This document shows positions 35,450 through 46,564 of a DNA stretch of 64,000 nucleotides, piece after piece. Position 1 is the first letter of the stretch; each line of letters begins with the position of its first letter. The position numbers and the translations under genes were made by a program. The stretch is taken from NCBI GenBank assembly GCA_038238115.1, contig JBBRYB010000007.1, forward strand, positions 79,645-143,644, in the 5' to 3' direction. This stretch comes from JBBRYB01 sp038238115. GTDB lineage: Bacteria > Actinomycetota > Actinomycetes > Propionibacteriales > Nocardioidaceae. The notes below the pieces were generated by a model. The model was given only the letters and a program-made list of their open reading frames with translations. It did not search any database and was not told the DNA's origin.

Positions 35450-38400
35450 ATGAGAGCTGTCCCGCCGCCCCAGGGGCTCTACGACGGACAACACGAGCAC
35501 GATAGCTGCGGGGTCGCCCTGGTCGCGACCCTGACCGGTGTCGCCTCGCACGACATCATCGCCAAGGCCATGACGGCCCTGCGCAACCTGGACCACCGCG
35601 GCGCATCGGGAGCCGAGCCGGACTCCGGCGATGGCGCCGGCATCTTGATCCAGGTGCCCGACGAGTTTCTCCGTGCCGTGTGCGACTTCGAGCTGCCCGC
35701 CCCGGGTGGCTTTGCCGTCGGTACCGCCTTCATCCCAGGCGACGCCGAGGCGGTGGCGAAGACCAAGGCGCACATCGAGGACCTCACGGTCGAGGAGGGC
35801 CTGCGTGTCCTTGGGTGGAGACAGGTCCCCACCGGACCCGACCTCCTCGGCGAAACCGCCCGCTCCTGCATGCCGGCGTTCTGGCAGCTCCTGGTGGCAG
35901 GGAGCACCGGCCGCATCCTCGGTATGGCCCTGGAGCGAATGGCCTTCTGCCTGCGCAAGCGCGCCGAGCACGAGACAGGTGCCTACTTCCCGTCGTTGTC
36001 GTCTCGCACCCTCGCCTACAAGGGGATGTTGACGACGGACCAGCTCGACCGGTTCTTCCCCGACCTCGCCGACGAACGGCTCGTCTCGGCGCTGGCGATC
36101 GTCCACTCCCGGTTCTCGACGAACACGTTCCCCTCCTGGCCGTTGGCCCACCCGTACCGGTTCATCGCCCACAACGGTGAGATCAACACGGTGAAAGGCA
36201 ACCGCAACTGGATGCAGGCCCGCGAGGCGCTGCTCTCGAGCGGGTTGCTCGCGAGCGACGGTGGGCAGGGCGGTGGTACCGGGCGAGGGGACCTGAGCCG
36301 CATCTTCCCGATCTGCACACCTGACGCTTCGGACTCGGCCTCGTTCGACGAGGTGCTCGAGCTGCTCCATCTGGGCGGCCGTTCGCTGCCGCACGCCGTG
36401 CTGATGATGATCCCGGAGGCGTGGGAGAACCACGCGGAGATGAGCGCGTCCCGCAAGGCGTTCTACGAGTTCCACTCGACGCTGATGGAGCCGTGGGACG
36501 GGCCGGCATGTGTCGTGTTCACCGACGGCACACAGGTGGGCGCGGTGCTCGACCGTAACGGCCTCAGGCCATCGCGCTACTGGGTCACCGACGACGGCCT
36601 CGTGGTGCTGGCCTCCGAGGTCGGGGTGCTCGACCTCGACCCGGCCAGTGTGGTCCGCAAGGGCCGGCTTCAGCCGGGCCGGATGTTCCTGGTCGACCTG
36701 GCCGAGAAGCGGATCGTCAGCGATGACGAGGTCAAGGAGACGCTCGCGGCCGAGGCGCCGTACGACGAATGGCTCCATGCCGGTTTGATCCAGCTCGACC
36801 GGCTCCCGAGCCGCCAGCACATCGTGCACACGCACCGCTCGGTCACCCGTCGCCAGCAGGTCTTCGGGTTCACCGAGGAGGAGCTGCGGGTGCTGCTCGC
36901 CCCGATGGCCAGAGCGGGCGCCGAGCCGATCGGGTCGATGGGCACCGACAGCCCGATCGCCGCGTTGTCCGACCGGCCCCGCCTGCTGTTCGACTACTTC
37001 AGCCAGCTCTTCGCCCAGGTGACCAACCCGCCGCTCGACGCGATCCGCGAGGAGCTTGTCACGTCGCTCGCTGGCACCATCGGCCCCGAGGCGAACCTGC
37101 TCGACCCCGGCCCGGCGTCGTGCCGGCAGGTCGTCGTCCCCTTCCCGGTGATAGACAACGACGATCTCGCCAAGATCGTCCACATCAACCACGACGGTGA
37201 CCTGCCCGGCTACTCGACCTACGTCGTGCGCGGCCTCTACGACGTCGCCGGTGGCGGCGGCGCGCTGACCCGCCGGCTCGACGAGATGTGTGCGGAGGTG
37301 TCCGAGGCGATTGCCGGCGGTGCCCGCATCATCGTGCTCTCCGACCGCCACAGCGCCGCGGACAAGGCGCCGATCCCGTCGCTGCTCGTGACCGGCGCCG
37401 TCCACCACCACCTCGTCCGGGAGAGGACGCGCACCCGCGTCGGGCTGGTGGTCGAGGCCGGGGACGTGCGAGAGGTGCACCACGTCGCGCTTCTGATCGG
37501 ATTCGGCGCCGCCGCCGTCAACCCCTATCTCGCGATGGAGTCCGTCGAAGACCTCGCCCGCCAACGCGTGCACCTGACCGGCGTGGAGCCGGAGCAGGCG
37601 GTCCGCAACCTGGTCAAGGCGCTCGGCAGGGGCGTGCTCAAGGTGATGAGCAAGATGGGTGTCTCAACCGTTGCGTCCTACACCGGCGCGCAGATCTTCG
37701 AAGCCGTCGGGCTCGCGTCGTCCGTTGTCGACCGCTACTTCACGGGCACGACATCCAAGCTCGGCGGCATCGGGCTCGACGCCATCGCCGAGGAGGTCGC
37801 CTGCCGGCACCGTCGCGCCTACCCCGTCGACGGCATCCCCCCTGCTCATCGAAGGCTGGACATCGGCGGCGAGTACCAATGGCGCCGTGAGGGCGAGCCG
37901 CATCTCTTCGACCCCGAGACGGTCTTCCGACTGCAGCACTCGACCAGGTCAGGCCGCTACGACATCTTCAAGCAGTACACGAAGCTGGTCGACGACCAGT
38001 CGGCGCGCCTGATGACGCTGCGCGGGCTCTTCTCCTTCGCCGAGAACCGCACCCCCGTCTCGATCGACGAGGTCGAGCCGGTTTCGTCGATCGTCACGCG
38101 CTTCTCGACCGGGGCGATGTCGTACGGCTCGATCAGCCAGGAGGCGCACGAGACGCTGGCCATCGCCATGAACCAGATCGGCGCGAAGTCCAACACCGGC
38201 GAAGGCGGCGAGGACTCTGACCGGTTGCAGGACCCGCGCCGGCGCAGCGCGATCAAGCAGGTCGCCTCGGGACGCTTCGGTGTGACGAGCGAATACCTCA
38301 CGAATGCCGACGACATCCAGATCAAGATGGCGCAGGGCGCCAAGCCCGGGGAAGGTGGCCAGCTCCCGGGTCCCAAGGTCTATCCGTGGGTGGCGAAGAC

Positions 38401-39995
38401 CAGGAGCTCCACCGCGGGTGTCGGGCTCATCTCGCCTCCGCCGCACCACGACATCTACTCCATCGAGGACCTCGCCCAGCTCATCTACGACCTCAAGAAC
38501 GCCAACCCGTCGGCCCGCATCAACGTCAAGCTCGTCTCCGAGGTCGGGGTCGGCACTGTCGCGGCCGGCGTCGCCAAGGCACACGCGGACGTGGTCCTCA
38601 TCTCCGGCCATGACGGCGGCACAGGCGCGGCCCCGCTCACGTCCCTTAAGCACGCCGGTGGGCCATGGGAGCTGGGGCTTGCCGAGACGCAGCAGACGCT
38701 CCTGCTCAACAACCTGCGCGACCGGATAGTGGTGCAGACGGACGGCCAGCTCAAAACCGGCCGCGACGTCGTCGTCGCCGCACTGCTGGGCGCCGAGGAG
38801 TTCGGGTTCGCGACCGCGCCGCTTGTCGTGTCCGGCTGCATCATGATGCGGGTGTGCCATCTCGACACCTGCCCGGTCGGTGTCGCCACCCAGAACCCGG
38901 TGTTGCGCGCGCGCTACACAGGCAAGGCGGCATACGTCGTGAACTTCTTCGAGTTCATCGCCCAGGAGGTGCGCGAGATCCTGGCCGAGCTGGGGTTCCG
39001 CTCCCTCGACGAGGCGATCGGACGCGCGGAAACGCTCGACACCCGCCGTGTCGTGGAGCACTGGAAGGCCTCCGGACTCGACCTCACCCCGATGCTGCAC
39101 GTGCCGGCGCTACTCGACGGCGCGGCCCGCCACCAAACCGTTGCCCAGGACCACGGGCTCGACCGCGCCCTCGACAACGAGCTCATCGCGCTGTGCCAGC
39201 CCGCCATCCGGGACGCGGAGCCTGTCCATGCCCGGATGACGGTACGCAACGTCAACCGTGCCGTCGGCACGATGCTGGGACACGAGGTGACGAGGGTGCA
39301 TCCGGCTGGGCTGCCCGACGGCCTGGTCGATGTCTGGTTCACCGGGTCCGCCGGCCAGTCGTTCGGCGCCTTCCTGCCCCGCGGCATCACGCTGCGACTC
39401 GAGGGAGACGCCAACGACTATGTCGCCAAGGGCTTGTCCGGTGGCCGGATCGTCGTACGGCCGCCGCGCGAGGCTCCCTTCGTGGCCGAGGAGCAAATCA
39501 TCGCCGGCAACGTGATCGCGTACGGCGCCACGTCAGGGGAGGTATTCATCCGGGGCCAGGTCGGAGAGCGGTTCGCCGTGCGCAACTCCGGCGCCTCACT
39601 GGTCGTGGAAGGGGTCGGTGACCATGGCTGCGAGTACATGACCGGGGGAGAGGTGGTCGTGCTGGGAGCGACCGGTCGCAACTTCGCGGCGGGCATGAGC
39701 GGGGGAGTCGCCTATGTCCTAGACCTCGACCGGGGTCGGGTCAACACTGAGCTCGTCGACCTCGGAGACCTCGACGGCGATGCCGCCGACCGATTGCGGG
39801 CGCTGGTGCTCGCGCAGGCCGAGGAGACGGGATCGACGGTCGCCGAGGTGTTGCTGGCCGACTGGGAGTGTGCACGCACACGGTTCACCGAGGTCATGCC
39901 GCGCGACTACCGGCGGGTGCTCGACGCCCGGACCGCGGCGGAGCGCGACGGTCTGAGCGAGGACGAGACGACGGCCGCGATGATGGGGGCGCTCG

Positions 39996-40003
<8 letters not shown>
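35450..40003 (+). CDS. gltB: Glutamate synthase, large (alpha) subunit
   Basis: GltB makes two glutamates from glutamine and 2-oxoglutarate. From ATG 35450 the protein has 1517 residues. The first 19 are a propeptide; Cys20 in EHDSCGVALVA becomes the N-terminal nucleophile of the glutaminase domain. The central FMN domain follows, with the 3Fe-4S cysteines in CIMMRVCHLDTCPVG, and a C-terminal GXGXG beta-helix domain. ATG 35450 has GGGAG eight bases upstream; in-frame ATGs at 35444 and 35396 are alternatives. In the 248-base gap upstream, TTGACA (35255-35260) and TAATCT (35337-35342) are promoter-like but not correctly paired. Confidence 0.96.
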
Positions 40004-41474
<1,471 letters not shown>

Positions 41475-41514
41475 CGGTCGACGCTAGATCACGGAGTCCA
41501 TGGCGATCGGCAGA

Positions 41515-41520
41515 TAAGGT
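41515..41520 (+). promoter_or_regulatory. -10 element of pyk
   Basis: TAAGGT ends eight bases before GTG 41529. No separate ribosome site is seen, apart from GGGG just after the hexamer, so the mRNA is leaderless or nearly so. Confidence 0.5.
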
Positions 41521-41528
41521 GGGGTCTC

Positions 41529-43022
41529 GTGCGTAGAGCAAAGATCGTCTGCACTCTCGGGCCTGCTACGTCGACCCCTGAGAAGATCCGTGACCTCGTG
41601 GACGCCGGCATGAACGTGGCCCGGCTGAACCTGAGCCACGGCAGCTATGCAGACCACGAGTCGATCTACAAGATGGTCCGTGCCGCGTCGGATGACTCAG
41701 GCCATGCGGTGGGAGTCCTGGTCGACCTTCAGGGCCCCAAGATCCGGCTCGGCCACTTCGCCTCCGGGCCGGTGGATGTGGTCACCGGCGACGAGTTCAC
41801 CATCACCACGCGGGACGTCCCCGGGGACCGCGGCATGTGCTCCACGACGTACGCCGGCCTGTGCGGCGACGTCAGCAAGGGTGACACCATCCTGATCGAC
41901 GACGGGAAGCTGCGGCTGCGCGCCGTCAGTGTCACAGCCACCGACGTCGTGACCCGAGTCGAGATCGGCGGGACCCTTAGCAACAACAAGGGGATCAACC
42001 TGCCGGGCGTCGCCGTGAGCGTGCCCGCGCTGGGTGCCAAAGACATCGAGGACCTGCGGTGGGCCCTGCATCTGCGGGCGGACATGATCGCGCTGTCGTT
42101 CGTGCGCTCCGCCGACGACGCCGTCGATGTCCGCTCCGTCATGGACGAGGAGCGCGTGTGGCTGCCCGTGATCGCGAAGATCGAGAAGCCGCAGGCCATC
42201 GACCACATCGACGACATCATCGCGACCTTCGACGGAGTGATGGTGGCGCGTGGTGACCTCGGTGTCGAGATGCCGCTGGAGGACGTGCCCTTCCTGCAGA
42301 AGCGGGTGGTCGAGGAGGCTCGGCGCAACGCCAAGCCGGCAATCGTCGCCACGCAGATGCTCGAGTCGATGATCTCGTCGGCCCGCCCCACGCGCGCCGA
42401 GGCCTCCGACGTGGCGAACGCCGTGCTCGACGGAGCCGACGCGGTGATGCTGTCGGGTGAGACAAGCGTCGGACGGTACCCGATCGAGACCGTCGAGACG
42501 ATGAGCCGCATCATCGCTTCCACCGAGGATCATGGGCTGGCCCGAATGGCCGCGATCAGCTGGCAGCCGCACACTCGGGGCGGCGTGATCGCGAAGGCGG
42601 CCGCCGAGGTGGCCGAGCGGGTGGATGCGAAGTATCTGGTGGCGTTCAGCAAGTCCGGGGACACAGCCCGGCGGTTGTCGCGTTACCGGTCCCACGTCCA
42701 GGTGCTGTGCTTCACTCCCGAGCAGGCGGTTCGCTCGCAGCTGACCATGACGTGGGGGATCGAGACATTTCTGGGTCCTCAGGTGGAACACACCGACGAG
42801 ATGGTGCTCCAGGTCGACAAGGCGCTGCTCGAGGCGGGTCGGTGCACTGAGGGCGAGCAGGTCGTGATCGTGGCGGGCAGCCCGCCGGGGATCCCAGGCT
42901 CGACCAACGCCTTGCGGATCCACAAGATGGGGGACGCGATCAACGGCGTTGCGCCTGCCTATCGCAGACAGCTCGGCCCCTTGGGCGCGTCCGGCGACGC
43001 CACTGTTCCGGGGGCGACGTAG
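41529..43022 (+). CDS. pyk: Pyruvate kinase
   Basis: The last glycolytic enzyme, converting phosphoenolpyruvate and ADP to pyruvate and ATP. The 497-residue protein has RAKIVCTLGPATSTPEKI and ARLNLSHG at the N-terminus, VLVDLQGPKIRLG, the catalytic Lys in IEKPQAIDHID, MVARGDLGVEMP, and ATQMLESMI. The C-terminal allosteric domain is present. The short tail after residue 475 is not conserved. Confidence 0.96.
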   Translation: MRRAKIVCTLGPATSTPEKIRDLVDAGMNVARLNLSHGSYADHESIYKMVRAASDDSGHAVGVLVDLQGPKIRLGHFASGPVDVVTGDEFTITTRDVPGDRGMCSTTYAGLCGDVSKGDTILIDDGKLRLRAVSVTATDVVTRVEIGGTLSNNKGINLPGVAVSVPALGAKDIEDLRWALHLRADMIALSFVRSADDAVDVRSVMDEERVWLPVIAKIEKPQAIDHIDDIIATFDGVMVARGDLGVEMPLEDVPFLQKRVVEEARRNAKPAIVATQMLESMISSARPTRAEASDVANAVLDGADAVMLSGETSVGRYPIETVETMSRIIASTEDHGLARMAAISWQPHTRGGVIAKAAAEVAERVDAKYLVAFSKSGDTARRLSRYRSHVQVLCFTPEQAVRSQLTMTWGIETFLGPQVEHTDEMVLQVDKALLEAGRCTEGEQVVIVAGSPPGIPGSTNALRIHKMGDAINGVAPAYRRQLGPLGASGDATVPGAT

Positions 43023-43101
43023 ATCAGCGCACGACGTACCGGTCCTTCAGGTCGGCATGACCTGGAGCTGCCGACTGCCGATCATCCGTGCCGGGTGTCC
43101 G

Positions 43102-43185
43102 TGCCGGGTGCGGGATTCGAACCCGCACGCCCTTTCGAGCAATGGTTTTTGAGACCATTATGTCTACCTGTTCCATCAACCCGGC
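43102..43185 (-). tRNA. tRNA-Leu (anticodon CAA)
   Basis: Read on the - strand, GCCGGGT (43185-43179) pairs with ACCCGGC to form the acceptor stem with discriminator A at 43102. The anticodon loop is CTCAAAA with CAA at 43151-43149, reading UUG leucine codons. A long variable arm (around GCTCGAAAGGGC) marks a class II tRNA, as expected for leucine, and the T loop GGTTCGAATCC is standard. CCA is not encoded. It lies between pyk and pdtaR on the opposite strand. Confidence 0.95.
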
Positions 43186-43213
43186 TGCTGCTGCTCAGGC
43201 TACTCGGCGTCGC

Positions 43214-43219
43214 TAACCT
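43214..43219 (+). promoter_or_regulatory. -10 element of pdtaR
   Basis: TAACCT ends six bases before GTG 43226 with no ribosome site, predicting a leaderless mRNA. It lies 29 bases from the 5' end of the divergent tRNA gene. Confidence 0.55.
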
Positions 43220-43225
43220 TCTCAC

Positions 43226-43828
43226 GTGACCACAGCTCAGGAACGCCCCGCCGGGCGCGTCGTGATCGCGGAGGACGAGGCCCTGATCCGCCTCGACCTG
43301 GCCGAGATGCTCAGCGAAGAGGGGTATGACATCGTCGCCCAGGCAGGCGACGGCGAGCGGGCGGTCGGTCTGGTCGAGGAGCTGCGGCCCGACCTCGTCG
43401 TCCTCGACGTCAAGATGCCGAAACTCGACGGCATCTCGGCGGCGGCGCGGATCGCGGAGCGGCGCATCGCCCCTGTCGTCATATTGACGGCCTTCAGCCA
43501 GCGTGAGCTGGTGGAGCGGGCGATCGACGCGGGGGCGATGGCCTATCTCGTCAAGCCCTTCGGCAAGGCCGACCTTGTGCCCGCGATCGAGATGGCCAGA
43601 TCCCGCTTCACGCAGCTGCAGCAGCTCGAGGCGGAGGTCGGCGACCTTACGGACCGCCTCGAGACGCGCAAGCTGGTCGATCGCGCCAAAGGGGTGCTCC
43701 AGGATGCGCTCGAAGTCAGCGAACCAGACGCTTTCCGGTGGATCCAGAAGACGGCTATGGACCTGCGGCTGTCGATGCGCGACGTCGCCGAAGGAGTGGT
43801 GAACCACCGGCTCGATGTCACGAAATGA
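43226..43828 (+). CDS. pdtaR: ANTAR response regulator of PdtaR type
   Basis: The 200-residue protein combines a receiver domain (acidic pair in VVIAEDEALIR, phosphoacceptor Asp61 in LVVLDVKMPKLDG, Lys110 in YLVKPF), a coiled coil, and a C-terminal ANTAR domain (about residues 140-195: LVDRAKGVLQDALEVSEPDAF, IQKTAMDLRLSMRDVAEGVV). ANTAR proteins bind paired RNA hairpins and prevent transcription termination; mycobacterial PdtaR works with the kinase PdtaS. No kinase gene is adjacent, so the partner is elsewhere. Position after pyk is conserved. Confidence 0.93.
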   Translation: MTTAQERPAGRVVIAEDEALIRLDLAEMLSEEGYDIVAQAGDGERAVGLVEELRPDLVVLDVKMPKLDGISAAARIAERRIAPVVILTAFSQRELVERAIDAGAMAYLVKPFGKADLVPAIEMARSRFTQLQQLEAEVGDLTDRLETRKLVDRAKGVLQDALEVSEPDAFRWIQKTAMDLRLSMRDVAEGVVNHRLDVTK

Positions 43829-43953
43829 CAACGACGCCAAACTAGGTCGGACTGAAATAGCTGATTCAAGCGCAAGACACGCTAGGTTGCACCTCAACGA
43901 CCCCTTCGCCTGGTCCTCTGCGATCCGGCCGACCACCTCGATACGGAGGATCT

Positions 43954-45264
43954 ATGCTCCGCCCCTCACGCACCGCGCAGCTGGCAACAGTCGCCGCTGC
44001 AGCCGCGCTCGTGCTCGCCTCGTGCGCCCAAAACGACAACGCCTCCAGCAGCCAAAGCACGACTCCGGCCACGTCAGACACCTCCTCGAGCTCTGCAGCC
44101 ACGTCGGCGGCGCCTACCGGTACCGGTGACGGCAGCCTCGTCGTAGGCTCCCTGCTGCCGACCACGGGCGACCTCGCCTTCCTCGGCCCCCCCGAGATCG
44201 CTGGTGTCGACACCGCGATCGAGGACATCAACGCAGCGGGTGGCGTCCTCGGCAAACCTGTCAAGCACGTCGAAGCGGACTCCGGCGACGGCACGCCCAA
44301 CATCGCCCCGACCTCGGTGGACAAACTGCTCAGCCAGAAGTCCGACGTCATCGTGGGTGCCGCGTCGTCCAGCGTCTCGCTGAGCGTCATCGACAAGATC
44401 ATCAACGCTGGTGTCGTGCAGTTCTCCCCCGCCAACACGTCGACGGCATTCGACACCTACGACGACAAGAACCTCTACTTCCGCACGGCTCCCTCCGACG
44501 TCCTGCAGGGCGCCGTCATGGCCAACCTCGTCGTCGGAGACGGCTTCAAGAACGTCGCGATTCTGGCGCGCCAGGACTCCTACGGAGAAGCTCTGGCCGA
44601 CCAGGTCTCCAAGGGCATCGAGGGCGGTGGCTCCAAGGTCGCGACCAAGACGCTGTACTCGGCCGACGCGTCCAACTACACCGCCGAGGTCAACAAGGTG
44701 GCGGCGACCAATCCCGACGCAATCGTGTTGATCGCCTTCAACGAGACCACGAAGATCATCCCGCAGATGATCGCCAAGGGGATCGGCCCGCAGGACCTGC
44801 AGATCTACTTCGTCGACGGCAACACGGCCGACTACTCGTCTGACTTCGACAAGGGCACGCTCACTGGCGTCAAGGCGACGTACCCCGGTGCGGAGCTGAC
44901 GAGCGACTTCAAGGCGCAGCTGCTGAAGACGAACCCCGACCTGAAGGACTTCACGTATGGCCCGGAGTCCTACGACGCCACGGTCATGTCGGCGCTCGCC
45001 GCCGAGGCTGCCCAGGACGACTCGGGCGAGTCGATCGCGTCCAAGCTGGCTGACATCTCCGCGGGCGGCACGAAGTGCACGTCCTACGCCGAGTGCGACG
45101 GCATGCTCAAGAAGGACCCGTCGGCGGACATCGACTACGACGGTGTCTCCGGTCCGGTTGACCTCAACGACACCGGCAGCCCCTCCAAGGCGACAATCGG
45201 GATCTTCCAGTACGACGCCAGCAACACCTACAAGAACACCGACTACGTGACAGGTGTGATCTGA
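43954..45264 (+). CDS. livJ: Branched-chain amino-acid-type ABC transporter binding lipoprotein
   Basis: This is the extracytoplasmic substrate receptor of a LivHMGF-type importer. The 436-residue product has a lipoprotein signal ending LVLASC (Cys24), a Ser/Thr-rich linker, and a two-lobed type 1 binding fold starting LVVGSLLPTTGDLAFLGPPEI and INAAGGVLGKPV. CGGAGGA (43944-43950) is a good ribosome site. TAGGTT at 43883-43888 is a candidate -10. The permease and ATPase genes lie downstream on the opposite strand, so receptor and transporter are not in one operon. The ligand may be an amino acid or related compound; it is not determined by sequence. Confidence 0.9.
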   Translation: MLRPSRTAQLATVAAAAALVLASCAQNDNASSSQSTTPATSDTSSSSAATSAAPTGTGDGSLVVGSLLPTTGDLAFLGPPEIAGVDTAIEDINAAGGVLGKPVKHVEADSGDGTPNIAPTSVDKLLSQKSDVIVGAASSSVSLSVIDKIINAGVVQFSPANTSTAFDTYDDKNLYFRTAPSDVLQGAVMANLVVGDGFKNVAILARQDSYGEALADQVSKGIEGGGSKVATKTLYSADASNYTAEVNKVAATNPDAIVLIAFNETTKIIPQMIAKGIGPQDLQIYFVDGNTADYSSDFDKGTLTGVKATYPGAELTSDFKAQLLKTNPDLKDFTYGPESYDATVMSALAAEAAQDDSGESIASKLADISAGGTKCTSYAECDGMLKKDPSADIDYDGVSGPVDLNDTGSPSKATIGIFQYDASNTYKNTDYVTGVI

Positions 45265-45293
45265 TCACCGTGATGTAACTTCACGCATCAAGG

Positions 45294-45324
45294 GGCCCGG
45301 CCAGCTGATCCAGCTGGCCGGGCC
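45294..45324 (+). terminator. Terminator of livJ
   Basis: GGCCCGGCCAGCTG (45294-45307) and its exact complement CAGCTGGCCGGGCC (45311-45324) form a 14-bp stem with a three-base loop. It starts 29 bases after the livJ stop and has no T-tract. Confidence 0.8.
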
Positions 45325-45330
45325 AGTCTG

Positions 45331-45435
45331 CGCGAGGCGCCAGTTGTTCCGCGCGAGGCGCCAGTTGTTCCGCGCGAGGCGCCAGTTGTTCTGGGTGAGG
45401 CGCCAGTTGTTCGGGGCGAGGGGCCAGTTGTTCCG
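45331..45435. repeat. Array A: five tandem 21-bp repeats
   Basis: Five units of 21 bases begin at 45331, 45352, 45373, 45394 and 45415. The first two are identical; the others differ by a few bases. On the - strand each contains GAACAACTGGCGCCTCG. There are no spacers, so it is not CRISPR. Twenty-one bases equal two turns of B-DNA and also seven codons, so chance frames here read as seven-residue repeats. The array lies between the livJ terminator and the PD-(D/E)XK gene and is the inverted counterpart of array B. Confidence 0.95.
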
Positions 45436-45513
45436 GCTTTCCCCAGTGTCACGGGCGATCTCACGTTGTCCACAGACTCAAAACTGGCGGTGTCGGTCGG
45501 TCGGGTATGCCCT

Positions 45514-45519
45514 GAGACT
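45514..45519 (+). promoter_or_regulatory. -10-like element of the PD-(D/E)XK gene
   Basis: GAGACT ends six bases before ATG 45526. It fits the xAnnnT spacing rule of other leaderless genes here but is a weak hexamer. Confidence 0.35.
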
Positions 45520-45525
45520 CCCTAC

Positions 45526-46440
45526 ATGATGCTCCCTCCCTATCTTCGAGACCGACCGTTCACCTGGGAACAGGTCAAAGACTCCGGGATGACCCGGCAC
45601 CGGCTCGAGCAGCTGCTCGCGACCCGCGAAGTGGTACAGCTCCTGCGTGGACTGTTCCAGTGCGCCGACCTGCCCGACGATCACGGCGCTCGTGCACGCA
45701 GCGCCTTCATGGTGGTCAAGCCGCATATCGTCGCCTGCGACCGAACAGCTGCCTGGGTCTATGAGATCGACACCTTCAAGCCAGGAGAGCTCGAGGGCTT
45801 CCCGCCGATCGAGACGTGCGCGCCGCCCGGGAAGTCTCGGGTACGCCGACAGGGACTCAACGGGGTTCGCAGGGATCTCACGCCTGAAGACATCGTGACA
45901 CTGCACGAGCTGGCCATAACCTCGAAGGCTCGGACCGCGGCTGATCTTGCATGCAAACTGAGCCGACGCGAGGCGCTCGCCGCGCTGGATGCGTTCATGC
46001 GGCAGGGCCTTCAGCGTCGTGAGTTGGAGCTTCTCGCCGCGCGCTTTGCCGGCCGCCGCGGCGTCGTCCAGTTCAGGGAACTTCTTGCGCTCGCCGACGG
46101 GCGGGCGGAGTCACCTGGCGAGTCTTGGACCCGGCTGTGCATCGTCGACGAGGGCTTTCCCACCCCGATCGTGCAGTACTGGGTGCGCGAAGCTGGGCGG
46201 AACGTGCATCGACTGGACCTCGCCTACCCGAAGTTTCGTGTCGCTGTCGAGTACGACGGAGCGGAGTTTCACGGGGAGCAGCAGCGGGCTCACGATGAGG
46301 CGCGGCGTGAATGGCTGCGCAAACGAGGGTGGACAATCATCGTCGTGACGAAGGACATGCTCACGGGAGCCGCCGTGCTCTCGTGGACGATCGTCCTGCG
46401 GATGGCGCTGCGTGATGCTGGTTACCGCGGCGCGATGTAG
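45526..46440 (+). CDS. DUF559-like PD-(D/E)XK protein with winged-helix (AbiEi-like) N-terminus
   Basis: The 304-residue protein has an N-terminal DNA-binding-like region (FTWEQVKDSGMTRHRLEQLL, then VQLLRGLFQCADLP) as in AbiEi-type antitoxin domains, a middle part, and a C-terminal Vsr/DUF559-like nuclease fold. The latter shows SPGESWTRLCIVDEGFP, NVHRLDLAYPKFRVAVEYDG with candidate catalytic Asp and Glu, and WTIIVVTKDML. Proteins of this design are frequent, multi-copy and unexplained in actinomycetes. It interrupts the livJ-livF junction and is bracketed by inverted 21-bp arrays. TTG 45466 would add 20 residues; ATG 45526 is favoured by the -10 spacing. Confidence 0.75.
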   Translation: MMLPPYLRDRPFTWEQVKDSGMTRHRLEQLLATREVVQLLRGLFQCADLPDDHGARARSAFMVVKPHIVACDRTAAWVYEIDTFKPGELEGFPPIETCAPPGKSRVRRQGLNGVRRDLTPEDIVTLHELAITSKARTAADLACKLSRREALAALDAFMRQGLQRRELELLAARFAGRRGVVQFRELLALADGRAESPGESWTRLCIVDEGFPTPIVQYWVREAGRNVHRLDLAYPKFRVAVEYDGAEFHGEQQRAHDEARREWLRKRGWTIIVVTKDMLTGAAVLSWTIVLRMALRDAGYRGAM

Positions 46441-46449
46441 TCGATCAGC

Positions 46450-46554
46450 GGAAGACTAGCGCTTCGGCGGGATCGACTGGCGCTTCGGCTGGTACAGCTG
46501 GCGCTTCGGCCGGAAGAACTGGCGCTTCGGCCGGAAGAACTGGCGCCTCGGCGG
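46450..46554. repeat. Array B: five tandem 21-bp repeats, inverted relative to array A
   Basis: Five units share CTGGCGCTTCGG or close variants, with GAAGAACTGGCGC best conserved in the last two; cores recur every 21 bases from 46456. On the + strand they match the - strand of array A (common core GAASAACTGGCGCYTCG). The left units are more diverged. It fills the gap between the stop of the PD-(D/E)XK gene (46440) and the stop of livF (46565). Confidence 0.93.
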
Positions 46555-46564
46555 AAAGGGGGAG

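Noticed and set aside
35348..37573. A 741-codon open frame on the - strand
   Set aside because: It is antisense to gltB, whose motifs are certain. Long antisense frames are expected in GC-rich DNA because of third-position bias; the translation has no recognisable domain.
45288..45473. Short - strand frame with TTGASRG repeats
   Set aside because: The repeats arise only because the 21-bp array is a multiple of three; there is no ribosome site and the frame crosses the livJ terminator.
45331..46554. A CRISPR array
   Set aside because: The units are directly adjacent with no unique spacers, and no cas gene is near.
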